Assembly (NCBI RefSeq): GCF_016056375.1
Contig: NZ_JAEDAE010000001.1
Coordinates: 496,001 to 560,000 of the forward strand
Direction: 5' to 3'
Length of the DNA: 64,000 nt
DNA from: Hymenobacter negativus
GTDB taxonomy: Bacteria; Bacteroidota; Bacteroidia; Cytophagales; Hymenobacteraceae
A program made the translations under genes and the position numbers. The notes beneath the pieces were generated by a model, which did no database searches, had not been told where the DNA came from, and saw only the letters and a list, made by a program, of their open reading frames with translations. Within the stretch, counting starts at the first letter, position 1. Every line of letters starts with the position of its first letter. Positions 24,805 to 33,434 of the stretch are shown one piece after another.

Positions 24805-25365
24805 GTGTCCGATAATCCATTAATTCCCTTACCACCCGCCGCCGAGGAGGACCTGGTCCGGCGCCTCCAGGCCCGTGACGAATCGGCCATGACGCTGTTT
24901 TATGACCGGTACTCGGCCGCGCTCTACGGTGTCATCTTCCGCATTGTGAAGGCCGAGGACGAGGCTGAGGACGTGCTGCAGGAAGCGCTGGTAAAAATCT
25001 GGAACGCCTTCGCTAGCTATGACCCCAACAAGGGCCGGCTATTTACCTGGGTGCTGAACATTTGCCGGAATCTGAGCATCGACAAAATCCGCTCACGACA
25101 GCACCGCGTAGGTAGCAAAACAACGGGGCTGGACGACAGTCTGACGGCGCAGCGCCAGGCCGCGCCCACGGCCTTTCGCCCCGAACATATTGGCCTGCAA
25201 GAAATTACTCAGAAACTCATTCCCGAGCAGCGCCAGATTATCGACATGCTCTACTTCGAGGGCTTCACCCAAAGTGAGGTGGCCGAGGAGCTCAACATCC
25301 CTTTGGGGACGGTGAAAACCCGCGCCCGCACCGCTATCAAAGTCCTAAGCAAACTCATTCGCTGA
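24805..25365 (+). CDS. ECF-family RNA polymerase sigma factor
   Basis: 186 residues with a GTG start. Region 2 (about 25-95) contains LYGVIFRIVKAEDEAEDVLQ, then KGRLFTWVLNICRNLSIDKIRS. Region 4 (about 130-180) is MLYFEGFTQSEVAEELNIP followed by LGTVKTRARTAIKVL. The RskA-type anti-sigma gene begins 8 bases downstream, giving a classic sigma/anti-sigma pair, probably related to SigK-type factors that respond to envelope or redox signals. The 271 bases upstream hold no gene. Confidence 0.94.
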   Translation: MSDNPLIPLPPAAEEDLVRRLQARDESAMTLFYDRYSAALYGVIFRIVKAEDEAEDVLQEALVKIWNAFASYDPNKGRLFTWVLNICRNLSIDKIRSRQHRVGSKTTGLDDSLTAQRQAAPTAFRPEHIGLQEITQKLIPEQRQIIDMLYFEGFTQSEVAEELNIPLGTVKTRARTAIKVLSKLIR

Positions 25366-25372
25366 ACCAACC

Positions 25373-26281
25373 GTGGAAAACATCCAAGACTATATAGAAT
25401 CGGGCATCCTGGAGCAATACGCTCTGGGCGAGCTTTCGGCCGCCGAGCAGGCGGCGGTGGAAGCCCAGGCCGCCAGCCACCCCGAAATCCGGGCCGAGCT
25501 GGAGCAGGTTCAGGCAGCGTTGGGTTTCTACGCCGAAGCCCACGCCATCACGCCCCCCGCCGCCATGCGCGAGCGGGTACTGAATAACGTACTGGCCCAA
25601 ATCTCGGGCCCCGCCGCCACTTCCAGCCTTCGTGCCGATGTAGACGCCGTAGCCCAGACCGCCAGCCGCCCCGTAGCCAGCGCTCCGCAGCCGGTAGCTG
25701 CCAATGAAGCCGTGGTACGGCCCCTGTCCGCTGCGCCGGTGGAGGTGCCGGCCAGCCGCTCGGGCTGGGCCATCGCCGCCTCGGTAGCCTTGTTGCTGAG
25801 CCTGGGCGGTAATATGCTGCTGTACTCGAACTGGAAAAGCGCCAGCTCGGAGCTGGTGGCCTTGCAAAACGAGCAAGCCCGCTTCGCCACTACTTCGCAG
25901 GTAGTGGAGAAAAAACTGGGTGCGCTGCAGCAGGAAAACCAGGTGCTGCGCAACGACGAGTTCCGCGCCGTGGCCCTGGCCGGCACCAAAACCGCGCCCA
26001 CGGCCCACGCCCGGGTGCTGTTCAACCCCGCCACCCACAAGGTGTACGTGGACGTGCGCAGCCTGCCTGTCCTGCCCGCCGATAAGCAGTACCAACTTTG
26101 GGCCCTCGACAAAGGCAAACCGATTGATGCCGGCGTGCTCACCGTGGCTACGGCCACCGGCGAAGGCCTCCAGCACATGAAGGATATTGCCAGCGCCCAG
26201 ACTTTTGCCATGACCGTGGAGCCCGCCGGCGGCAGCGCCGGCCCCACGCTGAGCACCATGACGGTGGTAGGCAATATCTAG
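25373..26281 (+). CDS. RskA-type membrane anti-sigma factor
   Basis: 302 residues from GTG. The N-terminal cytosolic part (ILEQYALGELSAAEQAAVEA) is the sigma-binding module seen in RskA/ChrR-like anti-sigmas, without a clear zinc HxxxCxxC motif. A Pro/Ala linker (about 80-130), one transmembrane helix (about 131-151), a short coiled-coil (about 155-190) and a periplasmic RskA domain (TAHARVLFNPATHKVYVDV, YQLWALDKGKPIDAGVL) follow. Release of the sigma factor presumably needs regulated proteolysis. A terminator follows at 26321. Confidence 0.92.
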   Translation: MENIQDYIESGILEQYALGELSAAEQAAVEAQAASHPEIRAELEQVQAALGFYAEAHAITPPAAMRERVLNNVLAQISGPAATSSLRADVDAVAQTASRPVASAPQPVAANEAVVRPLSAAPVEVPASRSGWAIAASVALLLSLGGNMLLYSNWKSASSELVALQNEQARFATTSQVVEKKLGALQQENQVLRNDEFRAVALAGTKTAPTAHARVLFNPATHKVYVDVRSLPVLPADKQYQLWALDKGKPIDAGVLTVATATGEGLQHMKDIASAQTFAMTVEPAGGSAGPTLSTMTVVGNI

Positions 26282-26320
26282 CGCGCGTGAAAACCAGGTG
26301 CATTTGGTTTGACCAAAAAT

Positions 26321-26368
26321 AAACAAAGCCGCCTGTTAGCCGTTTGCGCTGGCAGGCGGCTTTGTTTA
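26321..26368. terminator. Terminator after the anti-sigma gene
   Basis: AAACAAAGCCGCCTG and CAGGCGGCTTTGTTT pair perfectly around a 17-base loop. The following H-NOX ATG is at 26395. Confidence 0.85.
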
Positions 26369-26394
26369 TCACTCCAAAAATCTTCTTTAAGTCC

Positions 26395-26934
26395 ATGCAC
26401 GGCACCATTCTTACTCTGCTAAAGCGTTACGTCCAAACGCAATATGACCACAGCACTTGGGTGAAGCTAATGGAGTTGTCGGGGCTCGATAAAGTAGAAT
26501 TCGACCACAAAACAGTGTACCCCGACGAGCATATTTACGCCCTCGTGGGCCATGCGGCCGAGATGACGGGCCTCTCGGCCGGTGAGTTGCACGAGAAGTT
26601 TGGCGAATACCTCGTGCCCGACCTTATGTACATGTACCAGCGCCTACTGAAACCCGAGTGGAAAACGCTGGACATGCTGGAACACACCGAGCTAACCATG
26701 CACAAGCAGGTGCGGCAGGAGCACAGCGAAAACTCGCCGCCCGTGCTCGATGTCAGCCGCTTGGGCCCCAATGAGCTGATGATTGACTACGTGTCGCCGC
26801 GCCGAATGGGCGGCCTGGCGGTGGGCATCGTGCGCGGCCTAGCCACTTACTACGACGAAGCCGACCGCATCGACGTGATGCCCACCACCACCGAAGACGG
26901 CGAACGGGTGCGCATTCACGTGCGTCGGCGCTAG
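26395..26934 (+). CDS. Stand-alone H-NOX (haem NO-binding) protein
   Basis: 179 residues from MHGTILTLLKRYVQTQYD, the length of a single H-NOX domain, with no fused kinase or cyclase. The haem-propionate motif YxSxR is present as YVSPR (Y132, S134, R136). H103 in TMHKQVR is the best proximal haem ligand because it lies 12 residues before the PP pair, the spacing seen in cyanobacterial H-NOX. The family senses NO or O2. No histidine kinase or diguanylate cyclase partner is adjacent; neighbours are an ECF pair and a rhodanese gene. Confidence 0.9.
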   Translation: MHGTILTLLKRYVQTQYDHSTWVKLMELSGLDKVEFDHKTVYPDEHIYALVGHAAEMTGLSAGELHEKFGEYLVPDLMYMYQRLLKPEWKTLDMLEHTELTMHKQVRQEHSENSPPVLDVSRLGPNELMIDYVSPRRMGGLAVGIVRGLATYYDEADRIDVMPTTTEDGERVRIHVRRR

Positions 26935-26976
26935 CTTATCTTGCCCCGATTTATTTACTCTACATTTACGTACCCC

Positions 26977-27513
26977 ATGCGCTGGCTCTTCTTGGTTCGC
27001 ATCAGCCTGATTGCCGGCTTATTGGCTTCGGGAGCCTGCGGCAGCGGAGCCGGTGGTGAAACCGCTACTCCTGGCATGCTTTACAAGCAGTTGCTGCGCA
27101 CCCTATACCGCAACACCGTGCCCACGGTGCCCGCCGCCGCCCTGGCACAGGAGCTGGCCGCGCCGGCCCCGCCGCTGCTGCTCGACGTGCGCACGCCCGC
27201 CGAATACCGCGTGAGCCACCTGCGCGGGGCCCGGTTTGTGCCCTTCGATTCCATCGCCACCGCGCAGTTTGCTGGCCTCGACCGCAGCCAGCCCGTGGTG
27301 GTGTACTGCTCGGTGGGCGTGCGGAGCGAGCGGCTGGGCGAGCGCCTGCACGCGCTGGGTTTTCGCAATGTGCGCAACCTCTACGGCGGCCTGTTTGAAT
27401 GGGTGAACGAAGGCCGTCCTGTGGTGGATGCCACCGGCCCCACCACCAACGTGCACCCTTATTCTGCTGTCTGGAGCCCTTGGCTGAAACGGGGACGAAA
27501 AGTATATGAATGA
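26977..27513 (+). CDS. Rhodanese-domain lipoprotein
   Basis: 178 residues from the ATG at 26977 (the frame is open from a TTG at 26941). A lipoprotein signal (IAGLLASGAC, Cys 21) leads to one rhodanese domain (about 60-150): LLLDVRTPAEYRVSHLRGA and the active-site loop YCSVGVRSER with C111. Rhodaneses move sulfane sulfur, or arsenic in some cases. The 3' end overlaps the DUF2064 gene by 8 bases, so the two are translationally coupled. Confidence 0.9.
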   Translation: MRWLFLVRISLIAGLLASGACGSGAGGETATPGMLYKQLLRTLYRNTVPTVPAAALAQELAAPAPPLLLDVRTPAEYRVSHLRGARFVPFDSIATAQFAGLDRSQPVVVYCSVGVRSERLGERLHALGFRNVRNLYGGLFEWVNEGRPVVDATGPTTNVHPYSAVWSPWLKRGRKVYE

Positions 27514-28156
27514 AGACCTTGCGGCTCGCACCGCTCCATCGAATACTGATGCCCACCTGCTGGTATTTGCCCGCGTACCGGCCCTGGGGCGGGTGAAAAG
27601 CCGGCTGGCGGCCGGGGTAGGCGAGCCGGCCGCGCTGGCCATCTACCGCGAATTGCTGGCCATTACCAATGCTGCGATAATGGACGCCGGCGTGCCGGCC
27701 ACCGTCTGGCTGGCCGATACCGCCGGCCCGAAGCCCACTGCCGCCGAAACCCGCGAATGGGCCGCGCACCACGCCCGATGCCAGCCCGAAGGCGACCTCG
27801 GCGCGCGCATGGCGGCGGCCTTTGCGGCTGCGTTTGAAGCGGGAGCGGGCTGCGTGGCCATCATCGGGACGGATTGCCCGGGGCTGCGCGACACCCATCT
27901 TAAGCAAGCCTTTGCGCTGCTCGAAACCAACGACCTGGTGCTGGGGCCGGCCACCGATGGCGGCTACTACCTGCTCGGCCTGCGTCAGCCCCGGTCCGAG
28001 CTGTTTCAGGGCAAAACCTGGAGTACGGATTCGGTGCTGACCGACACCCTGGCCGATGCCGGACGGCTGGGCCTTCGGGTAGCCTTTCTGCCCACCTTGC
28101 GTGACGTAGACGACGCCGATGATTTAGCGGTGTGGCGTGCGGAAAGCGTAAGCTAG
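27506..28156 (+). CDS. DUF2064 / TIGR04282-type glycosyltransferase
   Basis: 216 residues with a GT-A-like core: LLVFARVPALGRVKSRLAAGVGE at the nucleotide-binding start, IIGTDCPGL in the DxD position and GPATDGGYYLLGL. This is the TIGR04282 group, described near arsenosugar biosynthesis genes but also found without them. No arsM or radical-SAM arsS gene is in the window, so the arsenosugar role is only a possibility. It is translationally coupled to the upstream rhodanese gene. Confidence 0.86.
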   Translation: MNEDLAARTAPSNTDAHLLVFARVPALGRVKSRLAAGVGEPAALAIYRELLAITNAAIMDAGVPATVWLADTAGPKPTAAETREWAAHHARCQPEGDLGARMAAAFAAAFEAGAGCVAIIGTDCPGLRDTHLKQAFALLETNDLVLGPATDGGYYLLGLRQPRSELFQGKTWSTDSVLTDTLADAGRLGLRVAFLPTLRDVDDADDLAVWRAESVS

Positions 28157-28235
28157 CTCCAGAGGCCGTGTTGCAGGTGAGCGCGCTGCTGAAACGCGAT
28201 ACCTATATTCGCTTCCCAAAACCCCATTTGGCTGT

Positions 28236-29129
28236 ATGAGTTTCTTTCCGCTGCGCCTGTTGATGCCTTTGCTACTGGTGGGCCTTTTGGTAAGCGGCTG
28301 CAATCCTGACGGGGACAAGACGGTGAAAGCCCGCACGCCGACATCGGCCCAGGCCTTGCAGGCGGTGATGCCGTATTTCGACCAGAACTGGGCCATGCAC
28401 AAGCTGTGGGAAGACGGACTGGCCGAGGTAGCGACTTACGATGCGGAGCGGGTGATTTACAAGAAGAAGCGCACGTTTGAATACACGCAGATTACGGTGA
28501 AGGAAGAGTTCAACCAGCAGTTCAACGTGAAAACGGACGACTACCAGCGGGATGACCTGTTTCCGGTGATGAAAATCAACCAGTTCTGCAGCATTCAGGC
28601 CGATGAGTACCCATACCACTACCTCACGTCGCTGTTTTTCCGGCGCGACCAGCCGGTGTCATTATTCAAAATGTCGTCGTCGTCGCAGGAATGGTGCGGC
28701 AACACCTTCAAATCTATTATTGATGACGGGGTGAATTTTGAAATGTGGTTTCATTCTTACTGGGACGGGCAGGGCGACAACAGCCGCGACCTGCGCCGCG
28801 ACGTCTTCCTCGAAGATGCCCTGCCATATACGCTTCGTGCGCTGAAATTCGACCAGAAGCCCAGCTTCAAGCTTGTGGTGTTGGACCTACAGCAAACCAA
28901 CAAAGCCACGCCGCCGGTCTATTACCAAGCCCATCTCACGACCACCGAAGCCCCGGCCGCCGATGCCCCCGAGCCCGCCTGGCGCGTAGCCGTGGCGCTG
29001 GCGCCCGACAAGGAAAACGTGTATTGGTTCGCCAAAAACTACCCCAACATTTTACTCCGCCAAACCACCTGGGACGGCCGCACCCTGCGCCTGAAATCGA
29101 CGCGCCGGTATGCGTATTGGCCTAAATAA
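28236..29129 (+). CDS. Lipoprotein of unknown function
   Basis: 297 residues with a clear lipobox (LVGLLVSGCNPDG). The mature part is rich in aromatic residues and has two Cys (NQFCSIQ, QEWCGNTF) that could form a disulfide; blocks DVFLEDALPYTLRALKF and NVYWFAKNYPNILL suggest an alpha/beta fold. I do not recognise the family. It stands alone between the DUF2064 gene and a family A repeat. Confidence 0.78.
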   Translation: MSFFPLRLLMPLLLVGLLVSGCNPDGDKTVKARTPTSAQALQAVMPYFDQNWAMHKLWEDGLAEVATYDAERVIYKKKRTFEYTQITVKEEFNQQFNVKTDDYQRDDLFPVMKINQFCSIQADEYPYHYLTSLFFRRDQPVSLFKMSSSSQEWCGNTFKSIIDDGVNFEMWFHSYWDGQGDNSRDLRRDVFLEDALPYTLRALKFDQKPSFKLVVLDLQQTNKATPPVYYQAHLTTTEAPAADAPEPAWRVAVALAPDKENVYWFAKNYPNILLRQTTWDGRTLRLKSTRRYAYWPK

Positions 29130-29154
29130 GGTCGTATTTAGTAAAAAACGCCGC

Positions 29155-29252
29155 CTGCCATCCTGAGCTGAGCGAAGTGCCTTTTTGCGTTTGGTAATTG
29201 ATAATCAAAGAGTGCGGGCGTGAGACGGTCCTTCGCTCCGCTCAGGATGACA
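29155..29252. repeat. Family A palindromic element, copy 4
   Basis: Left arm TGCCATCCTGAGCTGAGCGA is partly decayed; right arm GACGGTCCTTCGCTCCGCTC to AGGATGACAG is good. The right arm supplies the last codons of the minus-strand glycosyltransferase gene. Confidence 0.85.
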
Positions 29253-30602
29253 GTTCTCATCCTTAGTCAAGCCCTGTCTCAGTTCCCAAACCAATACCCC
29301 AAACGCCACCACGTATTCCAGCGCCACCAGCCACAGGTTTTCGGTGTAGGCGGTGGTGCGGTAGGCGGCATATGACAGCACCGCCAGCCCTCCCCATACC
29401 AGCGGAAAGCGAAACCGCGCCAGCGCCCCCAGCCCGATGAGCAGCGTGAGATACCAGGGGTGCACGGTGGTAGCCAGGGCATAATACGCAGTAAGCATCA
29501 GCAGCAGCGTTTGGGCCAGGGAGGCCACGGTGAGGCGGCGCTCGCGCAACGCCAGCCCCAGCCCCAGCACGCCGCTGGTGAGCGCCAGCGCTGGCCCGAT
29601 GCGGGCAATTTCATTGTAGGTGGTGAGCCAGATGCCAATGGGCCGCAGCACGTAATAGATACTGGCATTGAACTCGAAGCTGCGGAAGTACAGGTTCAGG
29701 CTGCGGCTGATGTTGACCACCAGCGCCCCCGACAGAAACGGACTGAACAGCACCAGCAGCGTGCACGCCACCACGCCCGCGTAGGCCAGAAACCGCCGCC
29801 AGCCCAGCCGCCGCACCAGCAGCGGCAGCACCAGCAGCGGCAGCAGCTTGGCCGCCACGCCCAGTGCCAGCGCCCCCGCCGATTTGGCCCATTGCTGCTG
29901 GCTCAGCAGCCAGATGGCCAGCAGCAGGAAGCACAAGGCCAGCGCTTCAAAATGCAGGTTGCCGGTGAGTTCTACGATGACCAGCGGGTGCAGCAGGTAG
30001 CGCAGCGCCCGCGCCTGGGGCCAGCCCATGGCGGCCAGCAGGGCCAGCAGGAGCCAGGCCGTGCCGACTTCGGCCGCCAGAATTGCCAGGCGCAGGCAGA
30101 TAACGAAGCCGCGCTCCGAAGTGGGAAACAGGCGGGCCGCGCCACCGAATACCGCCTGGCACACCGGCGGATACACCGAGTAGTAATGAGGCGAATTGAG
30201 CTGCCGATACAGCTGCTGAAACTCGGGCAGCACGGCGTTGCGCACGGCGGCATCGGGCAGGGCGGTGCGGGCGCCGTCGGCAATGATTTCATCGGGCCGA
30301 AACTGAAAGGGGTTGACGCCGTGCGCCACCAGCAGGCCGTCCCAGCGGAAACGGAAAATATCGTCGGAAAAAGCCGGAGCGGCCGGCAGCCACAGCAGCC
30401 GGAACATCAGCGCCGCGCCCAGGCCCCAACGCAGCGGTAAGCGGCTGTGCAGCAGCCACGCATAGGCCCCCAGTGCCACCGCAACCAAGCCCGCCAACTG
30501 TTCAAAGTTCGCCCTCGGCGTGGCAAAAGCCAGGCCCGCATACGCCACGCCGGACAGCAGCAGCGCCACAACCTGAGAAATGGAAGGCAGTTTAAGAGAC
30601 AA
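29205..30602 (-). CDS. GT-C membrane glycosyltransferase (GT87/mannosyltransferase-like)
   Basis: About 465 residues with 10-12 hydrophobic helices. After the first helices comes FSDDIFRFRWDGLLVAHG, the acidic motif and loop typical of GT-C enzymes that use lipid-phosphate sugars; LLHPLVIVELTGNLHFEA is another conserved-looking block. The start is uncertain: TTG at 30602 avoids overlap, while ATG at 30704 or 30737 would overlap the upstream gene by 86-119 bases. The last 15 residues (CHPERSEGPSHARTL) are encoded by a family A repeat, so the native C-terminus was probably replaced. It is the last of three co-oriented glycosyltransferase genes. Confidence 0.83.
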   Translation of the reverse strand: MSLKLPSISQVVALLLSGVAYAGLAFATPRANFEQLAGLVAVALGAYAWLLHSRLPLRWGLGAALMFRLLWLPAAPAFSDDIFRFRWDGLLVAHGVNPFQFRPDEIIADGARTALPDAAVRNAVLPEFQQLYRQLNSPHYYSVYPPVCQAVFGGAARLFPTSERGFVICLRLAILAAEVGTAWLLLALLAAMGWPQARALRYLLHPLVIVELTGNLHFEALALCFLLLAIWLLSQQQWAKSAGALALGVAAKLLPLLVLPLLVRRLGWRRFLAYAGVVACTLLVLFSPFLSGALVVNISRSLNLYFRSFEFNASIYYVLRPIGIWLTTYNEIARIGPALALTSGVLGLGLALRERRLTVASLAQTLLLMLTAYYALATTVHPWYLTLLIGLGALARFRFPLVWGGLAVLSYAAYRTTAYTENLWLVALEYVVAFGVLVWELRQGLTKDENCHPERSEGPSHARTL

Positions 30603-30618
30603 GGGTTTGGAGTGCTGG

Positions 30619-32076
30619 CTAGTTGTCGTCGCGGATGGAAAAGTAGCAGATTGCCGCAAAGCCAATGGTGAGCAGCGAGTGAAACGGCAGCAGCCCGAAG
30701 TCATCGAAGTAAATGCCGGCCGCGAGGCCAAATGCAAAGTAGGCCGCGAGCACGCCCTCCAGGATTACCAGGCCGCCCACCCCGCCGGTGCGGTAGCGCC
30801 GCTTGCGGGCCGGGCTGCCGGTGCCGGCCTTGGGCGTACGCACAAACGGCGTGCGCTTGCCCCACCAGCCCAGCAGCACGGCCCGTGCATTATGCAATGC
30901 TAGGCCCATCGAAACCGACAAAAACAGCAGGAAAAAGCCCGGGTAGCGCCACAGCGGCTTGTCGGGATGAGCCAGCCGCCAGGCCGTGTAGTAGTAATAA
31001 ATCAGCGGCGTAAACCCAATCAGAAACACCGACGCCAGCTGAAAAACAGCCTTGTACTCGTGGTACTGCGCCCGCACGAACACCAGCGGCACGCTCAGCA
31101 GCGCCATGAGCATGATGACGACGTACACCGAGCTATTCAGCAAGTGGAAGGTGGCCTGGAGCTTAACGGGCAGCGGCTGTGCGGAGCGCCACATACTGCC
31201 GAGGTGCTTGTGAGCGGTTTCGGCCGCGCCCTTGGTCCAGCGGAACTGCTGCGATTTGAGGGCGTCCATCACGGCGGGCAGCTCGGCGGGGGCCACTATT
31301 TCGGGGCGGTAGAGGAAGCGCCAGCCGCGCAGCTGGGCGCGGTAGCTCAGGTCGAGGTCTTCGGTGAGGGTATCGGTGTGCCAGCCGCCGGCATCGTCGA
31401 TGCAGGCGCGCCGCCACACGCCGCCCGTGCCGTTGAAATTGATGAAAAAGCCCGCCGACGTGCGACCCACCTGCTCTATGAGAAAGTGCGCGTTCAACCC
31501 AAAAGCCTGCAGGCGCGTGAGCAGCGACTCGTCTTCGTTCAGGTGCCCCCAACGGGTTTGGACCACGCCCACCTTTTTGTCCTGCAAAAAGTAGGGGATG
31601 GTGCGCCGCAGAAAGTCCGGGTCGGGCACGAAATCCGCATCGAAAATGGCCACGAACTCGTCGGCATTTTCCTCCAGGCCGTAGCGCAGCGCGCCGGCTT
31701 TGTAGCCCTCGCGGTTGGGCCGGCACACGTGGCTGATGCGCAGGCCCTGGGCGGCGTAGTGCGCCACGCGGGCCTCCGCCAGTGCCACGGTGGCATCGGT
31801 CGAGTCGTCGAGTACCTGTATGTGCAGGAGCTCAGCGGGATAGTCGAGGGCGGCAGCGGCGTCAATTATGCGCTCCACCACGTTTTGCTCATTGTAGAGC
31901 GGCAGCTGCACCAGCACGCGGGGCCATTTGGCCGGAGCGGGTGGGGGCGGCGGCAGCCCTTTGGCGTAGGAGCGGAGTGCCAGCCGCGTGAGCTGCCACT
32001 GTCCTGCGCTAAACCCCAGGATGAACAGCAGGCACAGGCCGTACAGCACCACTAGCAAAATGGGCAGCACCGCCAT
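30619..32076 (-). CDS. Cellulose-synthase-like GT2 membrane glycosyltransferase
   Basis: 485 residues from the ATG at 32076. An N-terminal helix precedes a cytosolic GT2 domain: VQLPLYNEQNVVERII, VLDDSTDATV, IFDADFVPD, TEDLDLSYRAQ and QQFRWTKGAAE (the D, DxD, TED and QxxRW motifs of processive beta-glycosyltransferases). Four or five C-terminal helices could form a translocation pore. No PilZ domain is seen. It lies between a DPM1-like GT2 gene and a GT-C gene on the same strand, suggesting an envelope glycan or glycolipid pathway. Confidence 0.9.
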   Translation of the reverse strand: MAVLPILLVVLYGLCLLFILGFSAGQWQLTRLALRSYAKGLPPPPPAPAKWPRVLVQLPLYNEQNVVERIIDAAAALDYPAELLHIQVLDDSTDATVALAEARVAHYAAQGLRISHVCRPNREGYKAGALRYGLEENADEFVAIFDADFVPDPDFLRRTIPYFLQDKKVGVVQTRWGHLNEDESLLTRLQAFGLNAHFLIEQVGRTSAGFFINFNGTGGVWRRACIDDAGGWHTDTLTEDLDLSYRAQLRGWRFLYRPEIVAPAELPAVMDALKSQQFRWTKGAAETAHKHLGSMWRSAQPLPVKLQATFHLLNSSVYVVIMLMALLSVPLVFVRAQYHEYKAVFQLASVFLIGFTPLIYYYYTAWRLAHPDKPLWRYPGFFLLFLSVSMGLALHNARAVLLGWWGKRTPFVRTPKAGTGSPARKRRYRTGGVGGLVILEGVLAAYFAFGLAAGIYFDDFGLLPFHSLLTIGFAAICYFSIRDDN

Positions 32077-32177
32077 CAGAAACGAAAAAGAGAAACTCGC
32101 AACACAGCAAAAAAACAACTCCACCGACCGGCCCGACGTGGGCTGGGACAACAAGCCGGCGCATCGGCCCGAAATAA

Positions 32178-32876
32178 TTACCAGTATTTAAAAATTGTCC
32201 ACAGAATCTTGTAGCCTGCCCCGAGGGTGCCGCGCACCGTGCCCGACACTTTGCTCGTGCCGATGCGCTTGCGGTAGCGCACGGGCACCTCCACGGTGCG
32301 CAGGCCCAGGCGGGCGGCTTTCACCTGCATTTCCACGGTCCAGCCGTAGGTTTTGTCTTCCATGCCGATGCGCAGCAGGGCCGCGGCCGTGACGGCCCGG
32401 AAAGGGCCCAAATCGGTGACTGTGCCGCCGTAGCGGATATTGAGCAGGCGGGCAGCCAGCCAGTTGCCAAACCGCTGCTGGGGCAGGAGGGAGCCTTTTT
32501 CGCGCACGCCTAGGGCGCGGGAGCCGATGACCAGGTCGGCCTCCCCGCGCAGGAGCGGGGCCAGTAGTTCGGGCATTTGTTCGGGGAAATCGGAATGGTC
32601 GCCGTCGAGAAATACGACGAGGTCGGGCTGTTCGGATTGCGGCCGGCCGAAGGCGTGGGCCATGCCCGCCAAGCAGGCGTAGCCGTAGCCGGGGCGCGGC
32701 TCGCGCAGTACGGTGGCCCCGCTGGCCCGGGCGATTTCGCTGGTGTTGTCTGTCGAGTTATTATCAACCACAATGACTTCCTGGGCCAATCCGGCCGGGA
32801 TTTCGGCCAGCACCAGGGCAATGGCCCCGGCCTCGTTGTGGGCGGGAATGATGACGCTGACGCGGGGCTGGGGCAT
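32178..32876 (-). CDS. DPM1/polyprenyl-phosphate-type GT2 glycosyltransferase
   Basis: 232 residues from the ATG at 32876. VSVIIPAHNEAGAI at the N-terminus, VVDNNSTDNT, FLDGDHSDFPEQMP (DxD) and DLGPFRAVTAAALLRIGM are those of GT2 enzymes that load sugars onto a polyprenyl phosphate. Unlike ArnC/GtrB it has no C-terminal membrane helices. The product, a lipid-linked sugar, would be a fitting donor for the GT-C enzyme downstream. It is divergent from bcp. Confidence 0.9.
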   Translation of the reverse strand: MPQPRVSVIIPAHNEAGAIALVLAEIPAGLAQEVIVVDNNSTDNTSEIARASGATVLREPRPGYGYACLAGMAHAFGRPQSEQPDLVVFLDGDHSDFPEQMPELLAPLLRGEADLVIGSRALGVREKGSLLPQQRFGNWLAARLLNIRYGGTVTDLGPFRAVTAAALLRIGMEDKTYGWTVEMQVKAARLGLRTVEVPVRYRKRIGTSKVSGTVRGTLGAGYKILWTIFKYW

Positions 32877-32938
32877 GAAGCAAAAGGTGTAACGAACCAC
32901 AAAGATGCCGCCGCCGCCGTAAAGCCGCACCGTGCCGC

Positions 32939-32946
32939 TACCTTGC
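32939..32946 (+). promoter_or_regulatory. Probable -7 box for bcp
   Basis: TACCTTGC, 27 bases before the bcp ATG, is close to TAnnTTTG. The upstream gap is shared with the divergent GT2 gene. Confidence 0.4.
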
Positions 32947-32972
32947 GGCCTCTAAATAACTTCTTCAGCCAT

Positions 32973-33428
32973 ATGCTCCAGGTAGGCCAGCCCGCTCCCG
33001 ATTTCACCCTCACCACCACTTCCGGCGAAACCTTCCGCTTGGCCGACCAGCGCGGCCGGCACCTGGTGCTGTATTTCTACCCCAAAGACGACACGCCCGG
33101 CTGCACCGCCGAAGCCTGCTCGTTTCGCGACCAGTACGAGGATTTCAAGGACCTTGGGGCCGAAGTCATCGGCATCAGCTCCGACACCGAAGCCTCGCAC
33201 CAGAAATTCACCCAGAAGCACCGCCTGCCCTTCGAGCTGCTGGCCGACACCGATGGCAAAGTGCGCAAGCTCTACGAAGTGCCCCGTGCGCTACTGGGCC
33301 TGCTGCCTGGCCGCGTCACCTTTGTAATCGATAAAAAAGGCATTATCCAGTACATCTTCAACTCGTTGAGCGGCGCCACGGACCATGTGAGCAATGCCAA
33401 AAAAGTGCTGGAAGGGCTGCCCGCGTAG
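32973..33428 (+). CDS. bcp: Thioredoxin-dependent thiol peroxidase (Bcp/PrxQ)
   Basis: 151 residues, normal for Bcp. MLQVGQPAPDFTL, YFYPKDDTPGCTAEACSFRD with peroxidatic C44 and resolving C49 five residues on, and GISSDTEASHQKF are diagnostic. It reduces hydroperoxides with electrons from thioredoxin. The long upstream open frame (to 32577) lies antisense to the GT2 gene and is not coding. Confidence 0.95.
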   Translation: MLQVGQPAPDFTLTTTSGETFRLADQRGRHLVLYFYPKDDTPGCTAEACSFRDQYEDFKDLGAEVIGISSDTEASHQKFTQKHRLPFELLADTDGKVRKLYEVPRALLGLLPGRVTFVIDKKGIIQYIFNSLSGATDHVSNAKKVLEGLPA

Positions 33429-33434
33429 GGCCTT

